Shown piece by piece: positions 17,638 through 27,553 of a DNA stretch of 64,000 nt. The notes beneath the pieces are model-generated. The model did not search any database. It was not told the DNA's origin and saw only the letters and a list, made by a program, of their open reading frames with translations. This DNA comes from CAJINA01 sp964636125 (GTDB lineage: Bacteria > Desulfobacterota > Desulfobacteria > Desulfobacterales > CAJINA01), in NCBI GenBank assembly GCA_964636125.1, contig CAZWPX010000004.1, forward strand, positions 91,097-155,096. Reading direction: 5' to 3'. The position numbers and the translations under genes were made by a program. The number at the start of each line of letters is the position of its first letter. The stretch's first letter is position 1.

Positions 17638-18768
17638 ATGATTATACATCTTGACCCAACCGGCTCGATAGAAGGTTTCAGCGCCCTTTTGGATGAAATG
17701 TCGCACAATGAAGATGTCAAGGGGCTGCTCATTCTGGCCTGCGATGCCAATGGTTTTACACCGGATGCCATCGACGAGGCCCTGCAAAGGGTGCCCGTGC
17801 CTCTTTGGGGGGGTATCTTCCCGGCCATCATTCATGGTCGTGAAAAGCTGGAACGAGGTACGATAGTGGCTGGTTTGGACAAAAGACCTGATGTACATGT
17901 TGTCCCGGATCTAAGCAGTCCAGGTCGAGATTTTGATGAAGCATTTGCAAGCATCAACCCGGTTTCGCCAGAAGCCCGGACCCTGTTCGTGCTAAACGAT
18001 GGATACGCCCAGAATATCAGCAGTTTCATTGATAGCCTGTATGACCGGTTCGGGCTGCAATTCACCTATATCGGCGGTGGTGCCGGGTCTGTCAATCCGG
18101 CGGCCCTGGATATGAGCAAAACCCCCTGCCTTTTAACAAATAAGGGTTTGATCAAAGACAGTGCCCTGTTGGTGCTGCTCGATATTGAAAGCGGCGTGGG
18201 CGCGGGGCATGGTTTTCATAAAATAAGCGGACCCTACAAAGTAACCGAGTCAACGGGAAATGCCATCCAGTCATTGGACTGGAAGCCGGCCTTTGAGGCC
18301 TACAAGCAAATTGTCAAAGAGCATTCCGGGGAGACAATCACCGGTCAGAATTTTTTCAGTATTGCCAAACGGTTCCCTTTTGGAATCAGCCGGATGGGGT
18401 CTGAACTGATTGTGCGCGATCCTTATACGGCAGAGGGTGAGTCCCTGATTGTGGCCACCGAGATTGCCCAGGAATCTTTTATCGACATATTAACCGGAAC
18501 CCCGGATTCACTGGTGGCGGCTGCGAAACAATCGTTCACGGCGGCAATGGATGCCTTTCAAGAAGAGGCCAATCGAACAGAGCTGCTCATAGATTGCATT
18601 TCGAGGGCCCTTTTCCTGGAGGATGAATTCGATAGAGAAATTGAAGCCGTCTATCAGGAAAATGTGCCCCTTATCGGCGCCCTTTCGATGGGTGAGATTG
18701 CCAATAACGGCAAAGACTACCTGGAACTCTACAATAAAACCTGTGTCGTAGGCATACTGGCGGACTAA
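17638..18768 (+). CDS. FIST domain sensory protein
   Basis: A 376 aa cytoplasmic protein with FIST N and C domains, which are predicted ligand-binding sensory modules. Signs are DVKGLLILACDANGF, VPLWGGIFPAIIHG, TYIGGGAGSVNP and the C-terminal half with GISRMGSELIVRDP and VPLIGALSMGEIANNG, the last being the usual FIST_C ending. There is no membrane segment or output domain. It starts with ATG 17638 (GGAGAAAGGAT upstream), and its stop overlaps the next start as TAATG. Coupling to the five-PAS kinase suggests it delivers a small-molecule signal to it; amino acids have been proposed as FIST ligands, but nothing here proves this. Confidence 0.88.
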   Translation: MIIHLDPTGSIEGFSALLDEMSHNEDVKGLLILACDANGFTPDAIDEALQRVPVPLWGGIFPAIIHGREKLERGTIVAGLDKRPDVHVVPDLSSPGRDFDEAFASINPVSPEARTLFVLNDGYAQNISSFIDSLYDRFGLQFTYIGGGAGSVNPAALDMSKTPCLLTNKGLIKDSALLVLLDIESGVGAGHGFHKISGPYKVTESTGNAIQSLDWKPAFEAYKQIVKEHSGETITGQNFFSIAKRFPFGISRMGSELIVRDPYTAEGESLIVATEIAQESFIDILTGTPDSLVAAAKQSFTAAMDAFQEEANRTELLIDCISRALFLEDEFDREIEAVYQENVPLIGALSMGEIANNGKDYLELYNKTCVVGILAD

Positions 18769-21700
18769 TGGATACAAATTCGGAACAAATCCAGATGCAA
18801 TACGAACTGGCTATGGCGATCGGCGCCAGTCTTGACCTGGACACCATGCTCAGGCAAAGTCTGAAAACGTTATTAAGAAAGCTGAATTGCCCGGCCGGTG
18901 GTGTCTATTTTTTTAATGAGGATTACAGCGGTGCTGTTCGACTGCAAAAAGTCATGACCATCCCCGGGAATGCAGATCATATTGAAGCCTACCAAAAGAC
19001 TCTGGCACACATCCCGGCGCCATTCATTTCCGGGCAATCAGCGTATCCGCAATCAACAACCCTGGCCGAATTCAACAACCGGCTACCGGTCAGCGGGAAG
19101 GCGGAGGACATCTTTTTTAGTATTGCACAGCTTCCGGGGCTGGGTGTTGTGGTGCTCTTGAACAAAAGCCCATTTGAAGATCTATTTGTTAAATCCCTGG
19201 GACCGGTATTTACCAAACTGGCCATTGCCTGCAATGCCTGCCTGCAGAATGAAGAACTTATCCAGCATCAGGAGAACTTGCAGGAGCTGGTATCCGCCAA
19301 GACAAGTGAGCTGCTTAAAAAAAACCGGCAGCTTACTGACGAGATTGTAAACCGTAAAAAGGTTGCCGAAGCGCTTATTAAAAGTGAGGAGAAGTACCGC
19401 GAATTGGTGCAAAACGCCAACAATATTATCCTGCGTTGGGACACGGCGGGGCGAATCACCTTTTTCAATGAATATGCGCAGACTTTTTTTGGTTATAAGG
19501 AGGAGGAAATAGTCGGCCGGCATGTGGTGGGTACGATAGTTCCGGAAAATGAATCCACTGGGCGAGACCTGCGGCCCTTGATGGATGACATCTGTAGCCA
19601 CCCCCAGAAGTATGCTTACAATATCAATGAGAACATATGTAAAGACGGCTCCAGGGTGTGGGTCGCCTGGACCAATAAGATCCTGAAAGATGCAAGCGGT
19701 AACCTGGTCGGCGCCCTCAGTATCGGCACCGATATTACCAAACATAGAGAAACCGAAGAAAAGCTGCTTGAGAGAGAAAGAGAGCTGGCCGAAGCTCAGA
19801 AAATAGCCCACCTGGGCAATTGGTCCTGGGACATTCCTAGCAATCAGTTAAAGTGGTCGGACGAAATATTTCGTATATTCAAGGTCGCCCGGCAGACATT
19901 CGGCGTGACCTATGACGCTTTCCTCGAGCGTGTCCACCCCGCAGACCGTAAAATGGTCCGGGCGGCGGTCAATGATGCACTTTACCATAAAAAACCCTAT
20001 GATATCGTGCACCGGATTGTTCTGGAAAATGGTAGCGAACGGATTGTTCATGAATTCGGCCGCGCGACCCGGGACCAGTCCGGCAATCCAATCCGGATGG
20101 TTGGCGTTGTCCAGGACATTACAGAGCGGTATCATTCCGAACAGCGCTTCAAAATGGCGGCTGAGGCTATCAGCGATTTGATCTATGAATGGGATGTCCA
20201 GAATGATGCACTGCTCTGGTTTGGCGATATTGATACCGCCTTGGGTTTTGACCCGGGAGAGTTTCCCCAGACCCTGGAAGCCTGGATAGATAGGATCCAT
20301 CCAAACGATGTCGCCCGCCTGGCCAATGCTGTTGACCTTCATCGCACATCCACCGAACCCATTAGCTATGAATATCGCATCCGCAATAAAAGCGGCAGCT
20401 GGGTCTACTGGTCCGACTACGGTGTCCCGGTTCTAAGCCTGGAAGGCCAGCCCTATAAATGGATTGGTGCCTGCAGCGATATCACCAAGCGAAAGGCAGC
20501 GGAGCAGAAACTTAGAGAAAGCGAAGAAAGGTATCGCGCCCTCTTTACAAATGAAATTGATGCTATCTGTATCTTTGAGATAGAAACCAAACAATTGGTC
20601 GATGTCAATGATGCCTGGTTAAAACTCTATGGCTATCGGAGAGATGAATTTGAGAGTTTGACCATCGACGACCTCAGTGCGGAACTGAAATCCACGCACA
20701 AGGCGGTTAAACGTTCGGCCCAGTTAGGCAATGTTTTTATCCCGGAAAGGCGCCACATGAAAAAAGATGGAACCGAGTTTGTGGTGGAAATATCAGCAGG
20801 CCCATTCACCTGGAAGGGCCGCCAGCTCATGTACGCCCTGGCTCGCGATATCACCGAACGCAAACGGGCTGAAGATAAACTCAAAGAGAATGAGCACTTG
20901 CTGGCGGAAACCCAGAAAATTGCCCAACTGGGCAGTTGGGAATTCGAAGTCGCCTCCCAGGAAATCCATTGGTCAGAGGAGACCTTCAGGATTGCCGGAA
21001 GAAAACCGAAGGATAAGCTCACTTTACAGGAATACCTCGATATGGTGCATCCGGATGATCACGCCCGGCTGGAGGAAGTCCTGGACAAGGCGATGGCGGA
21101 CAAAAGACCCTATGAGGTGGAACTGCGCCACAGGCGCCCGGATAATACCTATAATTTTACCTTGACCAGAGGAAAACCAATCGTCAAAGGCAACCAGGTG
21201 GTCAAATTCATTGGTTCGGTACTCGATATCACTGAAAGAAACCGGGCGAAGTTGGAATTGCAACGTGCCAAGGAAGCTGCCGAAGCTGCCAATAAAGCGA
21301 AAAGTGCCTTTCTGGCCAATATGAGCCATGAATTACGAACACCGCTCAATGCCATCCTCGGTTTTTCAGAGCTTATGAAGCGCGACCAGACAGTTACCCC
21401 GGCACAATTGGACAATCTGGAAATTATTGGCCGCAGCGGCGAACATTTGCTCTCTTTGATCAACGATGTTCTGGATTTTTCGAAAATCGAGGCCGGCCGA
21501 ATTGTTCTAAACCCGGAAAACTTTGACTTGCATTGGCTGCTTCTCGGCATCGAAGAGATGTTCCGGTTGCGAACCCGGGAGAAAGGACTGTCTCTGGATT
21601 TCGAGAAGGAAAGCGATGTACCCCAGTATATCATTGCTGACCAGAATAAATTGCGCCAGATCTTGATCAACCTGCTTGGAAACGCAGTGAAATTCACTGA

Positions 21701-22718
21701 ATCAGGTGAAATTGTTCTCTCTGTCTCCAGGAGGCCGCCGGTTGAACTGCGGCAATCTGAAGGCTGCGTTCTCAATTTTGAAGTGACCGACACCGGGGCA
21801 GGGATCTCCCCGGAGGAGCAGGGAATGATTTTCGATACCTTTTTCAGAGTGGTTGGCCCGCGTTCCAGTCAGCAGGGTGCTGGCCTCGGACTTCCCATCA
21901 GTCAGAAATTTGCCAGACTCATGGGCGGTGAATTGACAGTGGAAAGCAAGGTTGGCCAGGGAACCCGTTTCGCCTTTAGCATTTCCGTCGGACTTCCGGA
22001 TGCAGACGAATTCCAGTCGGAGCATAGCCGTCAAAAGATTACCGGCCTGGCGAGCGGGGCTCCTGATCTGCGCCTGCTGGTCGCTGAGGATAATACGGAA
22101 AATCGCGTTCTCCTGGTGAAGTTGCTGCAAAACATCGGCTGCGCGGTAAAAGAGGCCGTTGACGGGCAGGAGGCGCTTGAGGTCTGGGAAACATGGCGGC
22201 CGCATCTCGTTTGGATGGACATGCGCATGCCTGTTCTGGATGGCTATGAAGCGACTCGCCGAATCAAATCTAAAAGTGGGAACGAGACTGTCATTATTGC
22301 GTTAACCGCCAGTGCCTTTGAGGAGGATCGCCAAAAATTTTTGGAAGTGGGGGGTGACGACTTTGTTCGCAAACCCTTTCGAGAAGCGGAAATCTTCCAA
22401 ATGCTTGCAAAGCATTTTCACGTCAGATTTGAATACGCAAAGGAGATCGTTGGCACTCGATCAATTTCAGATGATCGGGCCTCCCATGAAGAATTGATAG
22501 CGATGGCGGCGGCTTTGCCGGCTGACCTGCTGGCAATCCTTGCCGATGCCACCGAACTGAGCGATGCCGCCCGGATTGATACGGTTATCGATGATATCCA
22601 AGACCGGCAAGCCAAACTGGCCGAGGAATTGTCCCAGATGGCAGAAAGCTTTGCCTATGACCATATTTTAGCAATAACTCAAGAAGTTAAGGCTATGCGC
22701 GCCTTTAAAAGGAAGTAG
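18768..22718 (+). CDS. Hybrid histidine kinase: GAF, five PAS, HisKA-HATPase-REC-tail
   Basis: A 1316 aa soluble kinase. A GAF-like domain (about 1-165) is followed by a coiled coil and five PAS/PAC modules, starting near EEKYRELVQNANN, AEAQKIAHLGNWSWD, RFKMAAEAISDLIYEW, SEERYRALFTNEIDAIC and AETQKIAQLGSWEFEV. The second and fifth are of the PAS_3 type (HPADR, HPDDH) and alike enough to be an internal duplication. Then HisKA FLANMSHELRTPLNAILGF, ATPase LLGNAVKFTE and QGAGLGLPIS, REC with LVWMDMRMPVLDG and the common tail (ATELSDAARID). No membrane segment. The start overlaps the FIST stop. Confidence 0.92.
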   Translation: MDTNSEQIQMQYELAMAIGASLDLDTMLRQSLKTLLRKLNCPAGGVYFFNEDYSGAVRLQKVMTIPGNADHIEAYQKTLAHIPAPFISGQSAYPQSTTLAEFNNRLPVSGKAEDIFFSIAQLPGLGVVVLLNKSPFEDLFVKSLGPVFTKLAIACNACLQNEELIQHQENLQELVSAKTSELLKKNRQLTDEIVNRKKVAEALIKSEEKYRELVQNANNIILRWDTAGRITFFNEYAQTFFGYKEEEIVGRHVVGTIVPENESTGRDLRPLMDDICSHPQKYAYNINENICKDGSRVWVAWTNKILKDASGNLVGALSIGTDITKHRETEEKLLERERELAEAQKIAHLGNWSWDIPSNQLKWSDEIFRIFKVARQTFGVTYDAFLERVHPADRKMVRAAVNDALYHKKPYDIVHRIVLENGSERIVHEFGRATRDQSGNPIRMVGVVQDITERYHSEQRFKMAAEAISDLIYEWDVQNDALLWFGDIDTALGFDPGEFPQTLEAWIDRIHPNDVARLANAVDLHRTSTEPISYEYRIRNKSGSWVYWSDYGVPVLSLEGQPYKWIGACSDITKRKAAEQKLRESEERYRALFTNEIDAICIFEIETKQLVDVNDAWLKLYGYRRDEFESLTIDDLSAELKSTHKAVKRSAQLGNVFIPERRHMKKDGTEFVVEISAGPFTWKGRQLMYALARDITERKRAEDKLKENEHLLAETQKIAQLGSWEFEVASQEIHWSEETFRIAGRKPKDKLTLQEYLDMVHPDDHARLEEVLDKAMADKRPYEVELRHRRPDNTYNFTLTRGKPIVKGNQVVKFIGSVLDITERNRAKLELQRAKEAAEAANKAKSAFLANMSHELRTPLNAILGFSELMKRDQTVTPAQLDNLEIIGRSGEHLLSLINDVLDFSKIEAGRIVLNPENFDLHWLLLGIEEMFRLRTREKGLSLDFEKESDVPQYIIADQNKLRQILINLLGNAVKFTESGEIVLSVSRRPPVELRQSEGCVLNFEVTDTGAGISPEEQGMIFDTFFRVVGPRSSQQGAGLGLPISQKFARLMGGELTVESKVGQGTRFAFSISVGLPDADEFQSEHSRQKITGLASGAPDLRLLVAEDNTENRVLLVKLLQNIGCAVKEAVDGQEALEVWETWRPHLVWMDMRMPVLDGYEATRRIKSKSGNETVIIALTASAFEEDRQKFLEVGGDDFVRKPFREAEIFQMLAKHFHVRFEYAKEIVGTRSISDDRASHEELIAMAAALPADLLAILADATELSDAARIDTVIDDIQDRQAKLAEELSQMAESFAYDHILAITQEVKAMRAFKRK

Positions 22719-22731
22719 GGGAGAGCTATCG

Positions 22732-25700
22732 ATGCGACTATCTATACATACCCTGCTCCTTCTATGCGCATTGTTTGTACTGATTTTACCCCTGTCTGCC
22801 TGTAGACGGTCTTACGCAACCCAAAAGCAGCCCGTTAAAGCCGTCAAGGGTATCCTTGATCTGACAGATTGGGACTTCGAAAGGGATGGGCCGGTAAAGT
22901 TATCCGGCCAATGGAATATCCTCTGGCGGGATTTCAAGCTCGCAGGCAACTGCCGATCCGCAAAAGACTTCGTATCGGTACCGGGCGCATGGAACAGTTA
23001 TATCGAAGATGGTGTACCTGTGGGGGCGTTGGGTTTTGCGTCCTACTATCTTACCATTCTACTTCCCGAAAAATCGAGGAACCAACTGGCCATTTTTATC
23101 CCGGACCAGTGGACGGCTTACGAACTGTATGCTGACAGAGACCTCATCGCCCAAGCGGGGAAAATCGGAAACAATGCAGAAAAGGTCGTTCCCCGGATTC
23201 AGCCCAAAATCGGTATTTTGAAGCATTCCCCAAAGCGTATTAATATTACGCTGTATATAGCCAATTTTCACTTTTTTAAAGGCGGTGTCAAACGGGTGCC
23301 TTCCCTGGGCCTGGCCGCCCAAATTTATGGCTCCCGTGAGTTGAGAATTGCGCTGGAGTTGTTTCTCTCCGGTAGTTTTTTTATGATCGGGCTATATCAT
23401 ATCGGGCTGTTCATATCACGGCGTAAGGATTTGTCCGTATTTTTATTCGGCATCATAAATCTACTGGTTTGCATCATCACCCTATCGACAGGTGAACGTT
23501 TCCTGCATAGCCTGGTACCGGCAGGCGCCCTCAGCGCCATTCATTTTTATGTGATCATTTATCTGGCCACTTACCTTGTAACCCCCATGTTGTTTCATTT
23601 TATCGCTGTGCTGTTCGGCGGCAGAAGGCCAATGAAGCTGGCCCGGTATAATTATGCCGTGGCTGGAATCTTTATGGGAAGTGTAGTGGTATTGCCGGCC
23701 CACATATTTACGGGATTGCTCCCCGCCTATCTGGCATTCATACTCATTTTGTCGGTGTATATGATTGCCATGCTGCTTAAAGCCGCAATTAGGCGGCAGC
23801 CAGGCGCAGCAATGGTGCTCGGCGGGTTACTTATATTAATAAGCGCAGCTGTTTTTGATATCCTGAAAGCAATTGGGTTTTACTCCAGTGGCCTGCCGCG
23901 ATTCGCTAGTTTCGCACTGTTTATATTTATCTGGATTCAGTCGGCGATGCTTTCCCGAAACTTTGCACAGGCTTTTCGGAATATCGAAAACCTGTCTGAC
24001 GAACTGGAGAAAAAAAACGAAGATCTTACCAGACTGGATACGTTAAAGGATGAATTCTTATCGAATACCTCACACGAGTTGCGGACACCTCTAAACGGTA
24101 TTATCGGGCTGGCCGATTCGATGCTCAAAGGCATTGGCGGGCCGCACAGCCATCAAACCGTTTCAAATTTGAAGATGATTTCAGCGAGTGGAAACCGTCT
24201 GGCCAATCTGGTAAATGACATCTTGGACTTTTCAAATTTAAAGCAGCAACATCTTCATCTGAAAATTACACGGGTGGACCTGAAGGCAATGGTTGATGTC
24301 GTCTTTGAGCTTACCAGGCCGCTGGTTGGGTACAAAGATATCCGTTTCATCAACGAATGTGAGGACCTGCCGGCTGTTTTGGCCGATGAAAACCGCCTTG
24401 AGCAGATTCTGTATAACCTTATCGGCAATGCCGTTAAATTTACCCATCAAGGCGTTGTCATGGTTACGGCGAGACAGGAAAAACAGATGGCCACGATCTT
24501 TGTCTGCGACACCGGTATCGGGGTTCCACTCGATAAACAGTCGTTAATATTCAACTCCTTCCAACAGGCAGAGGGCACCATTGCCAGGCACTACGGTGGC
24601 ACCGGGCTGGGCCTGACCATAACACGACAACTTATTGAACTGCATGGCGGCGAGATCAGGGTCGAATCACCCCATAGCAGGATTTCCCCCATGGCCCGGG
24701 CCGGGGGGCGAGAAGGCTCCTGCTTTAGGTTGACCATACCCCTTGCAGAGGCGCCAACCTCCGGTGAGGTCGGGCCAGATAGCCCGGAAACCATCAGGTA
24801 CTTTGTACAGCATGAGAATCATACCCGCATCGAATCGCCCAAAGATATCGATAGCGTAAACATGTCCGCACCGAATACTCAAAAGCCTCCTGAGGGGGCT
24901 GCCAGGATACTGGCTGTGGATGATGATGTGGTTAACCTGAAAGTGATTGAAAACCAGTTGTCTCTACAGCAGTTTGAGGTTGTTAAGGCCCAAAACGGAC
25001 AGGACGCGTTGCAGATGATACATGCGGGTGAACCCTTCGACCTGATTCTATTGGATCTGATGATGCCCGGTATCAATGGGTTTGAAGTTTGCCGGGAAAT
25101 TAGGAAAAAATACAACCCCAACGAACTTCCCATTATCATATTGACCGCCAAGAATGCCCTGGCGGATTTCAAAGAGAGCCTCTCTTCCGGCGCCAATGAC
25201 TACCTTACGAAACCCTTTTCATTTGCAGAACTCATTCACCGTGCCGAGAACCAGCTGAAACTATCCCAATATTATCAGGACTTGAAGGAACTCAATGAAG
25301 ACCTTCAAAATGAAGTTGCGGTAAGAACCCGGGAGCTGGAGCATGCTCGAAACAATGCGGTTGGCCTCATGGAAAAGGCCAAGATTGCCAACCACTCAAA
25401 AAGCAGGTTCCTGGCCAATATGAGTCATGAATTAAGAACCCCTTTGAATGTGATCCTGGGATTTTCAGAGCTAATGAGTCGTGATCCCGATATCTCCAGT
25501 GAACAGTTGAACAATCTTGAGGCCATCGGGCGAAGTGGCGAACATCTGCTGGCATTAATAAATGACGTATTGGAGCTTTCCAAGATCGAGGCTGGCCGCA
25601 TCATCTTGCACAAGGAAGATTTTGACTTAAACCAACTCCTGTATGACCTCCGGGAGATGTTCCGAGTGCGGGTGCGGGAAAAAGGGCTATATTTCGATAT

Positions 25701-26817
25701 CAAGCAGAGGACGGATGTACCGCAATTTGTCTCTACCGACCAAAGCAAACTCCGGCAAATTTTGATTAACCTACTGGGCAATGCGTTAAAATTCACTGGA
25801 ACCGGAGGGATAGTTCTTTCTGTTTCCAGGCAAGTGCAGTCTGCGCCTGCGCACAAAGATAGGTGTACACTTCGGTTTGAAGTGACAGATACCGGCAGGG
25901 GGGTCAAACCGCAGGACCAGGATCTGATATTCGATGCCTTTTTTCAAACCGACAGTGAACATATGTCCCGGCAAGGGACGGGTTTGGGCCTGCCTATCAG
26001 TCAGAAATATGCCGGTTTGCTGGGGGGCACATTGACAGTGGAAAGTCAGGCAGACAGGGGCTCAAAATTCAGCTTTGACATACCTGTGGCGCTGGCAGAC
26101 GGTTCCGAAATCGTAGCAACTTCTTTCAACCGTAGGATCATCGGCCTGGCGGAGGGCCAACCGGCCTTGCGCCTGCTGGTTGTAGATGACAACAAGAACA
26201 ACCGCAGACTTCTGGTCAAGCTGCTGAGAACTGTAGGGTTTGATGTGGCCGAGGCTGTTAACGGCAGAACAGCAATCGAAAAGTGGAAGACATGGAAACC
26301 GCATCTTATCTGGATGGACATGCGAATGCCCGTGATGGATGGCTATGCGGCAACCGCACATATAAAAAAATCCCGGGAGGGTGACCGTGCCGTGATTGTC
26401 GCTTTGACCGCCAGTGCTTTCGAAGAAGATCGGATAAAGGTCCTGGAGCATGGCGGTGACGACTATGTAAGGAAGCCATTTCGAGAGAGTGAAATTTTCG
26501 AAAAACTTTCGCGGCATCTGGGCGTCAAATTTAGTTACAGTGAAACGCGTGCGACCCCGGAATCTCGTAAATCCGTATCCCTGTCAAACGGAGATATTGA
26601 GCGGGAGGCCGCGACTTTGGTGCCTGGCCTGCTTGAAGAGTTGGGCGAAGCCACCGAATTCAGCGACGCCGCCCGTATCGATCAGGTAATTGAAGAGATT
26701 CGAACACAAAACGCGCAGCTTGCTGAGAGCCTGGGCAAACTGGCCGAAAAATTTGCCTACGATGAAATTCTGACCTTGGTTGCGAAAGCCCAGACTGCAG
26801 CCCGAAGTTCGGAGTAG
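22732..26817 (+). CDS. 7TM double hybrid histidine kinase (HisKA-HATPase-REC twice)
   Basis: A 1361 aa membrane kinase. The N-terminus is a lipoprotein-like signal with LILPLSAC (Cys24), then an extracytoplasmic DISMED-type domain (LTDWDFERDGPVKLSGQWN), seven hydrophobic segments (about 210-400), a first HisKA (SNTSHELRTPLNGIIG) and ATPase, REC1 with LILLDLMMPGING, a coiled coil, a second HisKA (FLANMSHELRTPLNVILGF) and ATPase, REC2 with LIWMDMRMPVMDG and the common tail. The second kinase-REC-tail half closely resembles the kinases upstream, whereas the first half is different. This indicates fusion of a 7TM kinase-REC protein with an island-type kinase. GGGGAG precedes ATG 22732. Confidence 0.92.
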   Translation: MRLSIHTLLLLCALFVLILPLSACRRSYATQKQPVKAVKGILDLTDWDFERDGPVKLSGQWNILWRDFKLAGNCRSAKDFVSVPGAWNSYIEDGVPVGALGFASYYLTILLPEKSRNQLAIFIPDQWTAYELYADRDLIAQAGKIGNNAEKVVPRIQPKIGILKHSPKRINITLYIANFHFFKGGVKRVPSLGLAAQIYGSRELRIALELFLSGSFFMIGLYHIGLFISRRKDLSVFLFGIINLLVCIITLSTGERFLHSLVPAGALSAIHFYVIIYLATYLVTPMLFHFIAVLFGGRRPMKLARYNYAVAGIFMGSVVVLPAHIFTGLLPAYLAFILILSVYMIAMLLKAAIRRQPGAAMVLGGLLILISAAVFDILKAIGFYSSGLPRFASFALFIFIWIQSAMLSRNFAQAFRNIENLSDELEKKNEDLTRLDTLKDEFLSNTSHELRTPLNGIIGLADSMLKGIGGPHSHQTVSNLKMISASGNRLANLVNDILDFSNLKQQHLHLKITRVDLKAMVDVVFELTRPLVGYKDIRFINECEDLPAVLADENRLEQILYNLIGNAVKFTHQGVVMVTARQEKQMATIFVCDTGIGVPLDKQSLIFNSFQQAEGTIARHYGGTGLGLTITRQLIELHGGEIRVESPHSRISPMARAGGREGSCFRLTIPLAEAPTSGEVGPDSPETIRYFVQHENHTRIESPKDIDSVNMSAPNTQKPPEGAARILAVDDDVVNLKVIENQLSLQQFEVVKAQNGQDALQMIHAGEPFDLILLDLMMPGINGFEVCREIRKKYNPNELPIIILTAKNALADFKESLSSGANDYLTKPFSFAELIHRAENQLKLSQYYQDLKELNEDLQNEVAVRTRELEHARNNAVGLMEKAKIANHSKSRFLANMSHELRTPLNVILGFSELMSRDPDISSEQLNNLEAIGRSGEHLLALINDVLELSKIEAGRIILHKEDFDLNQLLYDLREMFRVRVREKGLYFDIKQRTDVPQFVSTDQSKLRQILINLLGNALKFTGTGGIVLSVSRQVQSAPAHKDRCTLRFEVTDTGRGVKPQDQDLIFDAFFQTDSEHMSRQGTGLGLPISQKYAGLLGGTLTVESQADRGSKFSFDIPVALADGSEIVATSFNRRIIGLAEGQPALRLLVVDDNKNNRRLLVKLLRTVGFDVAEAVNGRTAIEKWKTWKPHLIWMDMRMPVMDGYAATAHIKKSREGDRAVIVALTASAFEEDRIKVLEHGGDDYVRKPFRESEIFEKLSRHLGVKFSYSETRATPESRKSVSLSNGDIEREAATLVPGLLEELGEATEFSDAARIDQVIEEIRTQNAQLAESLGKLAEKFAYDEILTLVAKAQTAARSSE

Positions 26818-26844
26818 AACCTGTCAAGAAAATGGAAGGTATCG

Positions 26845-27480
26845 ATGCCTGAAAATAGAAACAGTACGATCCTTGTGGTGGATGACAATACAGATAATCT
26901 GCGCCTGCTGGCCGGAATCTTGGGTGAACAGCAGTATCAAGTGCGCCTGGCCCGGAATGGTTCGTATGCTTTGGCCACAATCCACAAACAGGCACCGGAC
27001 CTGGTACTGCTCGACATCATGATGCCCGAGATGGATGGTTTTGAAGTCTGCCGGCGGTTAAAGGCGGACGAACAGACGGCCGGCATCCCGATCATCTTTA
27101 TCAGTGCGCTTGGTGAAATTGACGAAAAAGTCAGGGCGTTCTCATACGGTGCTGTGGATTACATCACCAAACCTTTTCAGGTTGAAGAGGTCCTGGCCCG
27201 CGTAAAAATGCATTTGAAAATGATGTATATGCAGAAATCGCTTGCCCTTAAGAACGCCCAGCTTGAAGACGCTCTGGACCAGATCCAGATTCTTCAGGGC
27301 ATTATTCCGATCTGTGCCAGATGCAAAAAGATTCGGGACGACCAGGGCATCTGGAACCAGATTGAAAAATATATCGAAGCGCATTCCGAGGCTTTTTTCA
27401 GCCATGGGCTGTGTCCGGAATGCAGCCACGCTATGTACAAAGACCAGGAATGGTATCGAAAAAAACATGGTATCAAATAG
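26845..27480 (+). CDS. Response regulator with C-terminal zinc-ribbon-like domain
   Basis: A 211 aa protein. REC spans residues 8-125, with Asp57 in LVLLDIMMPEMDG and Lys in YITKPF; it is very similar to the REC of the diguanylate cyclase at 15.2 kb. A helix leads to about 65 residues starting IQILQGIIPICARCKKIRDD and ending near HGLCPECSHAMY, with two CxxC pairs. This small module recurs at the C-termini of many deltaproteobacterial regulators and kinases and probably binds a metal; its function is not established. It follows the double hybrid kinase by 27 bp and closes the island. Confidence 0.88.
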   Translation: MPENRNSTILVVDDNTDNLRLLAGILGEQQYQVRLARNGSYALATIHKQAPDLVLLDIMMPEMDGFEVCRRLKADEQTAGIPIIFISALGEIDEKVRAFSYGAVDYITKPFQVEEVLARVKMHLKMMYMQKSLALKNAQLEDALDQIQILQGIIPICARCKKIRDDQGIWNQIEKYIEAHSEAFFSHGLCPECSHAMYKDQEWYRKKHGIK

Positions 27481-27553
27481 AAACGCGGCGGCTGAATAGC
27501 CTGGGACAATAAAGGTCAATAGGTATCGGCGGACATTCAGACGGAGAGAAAAA

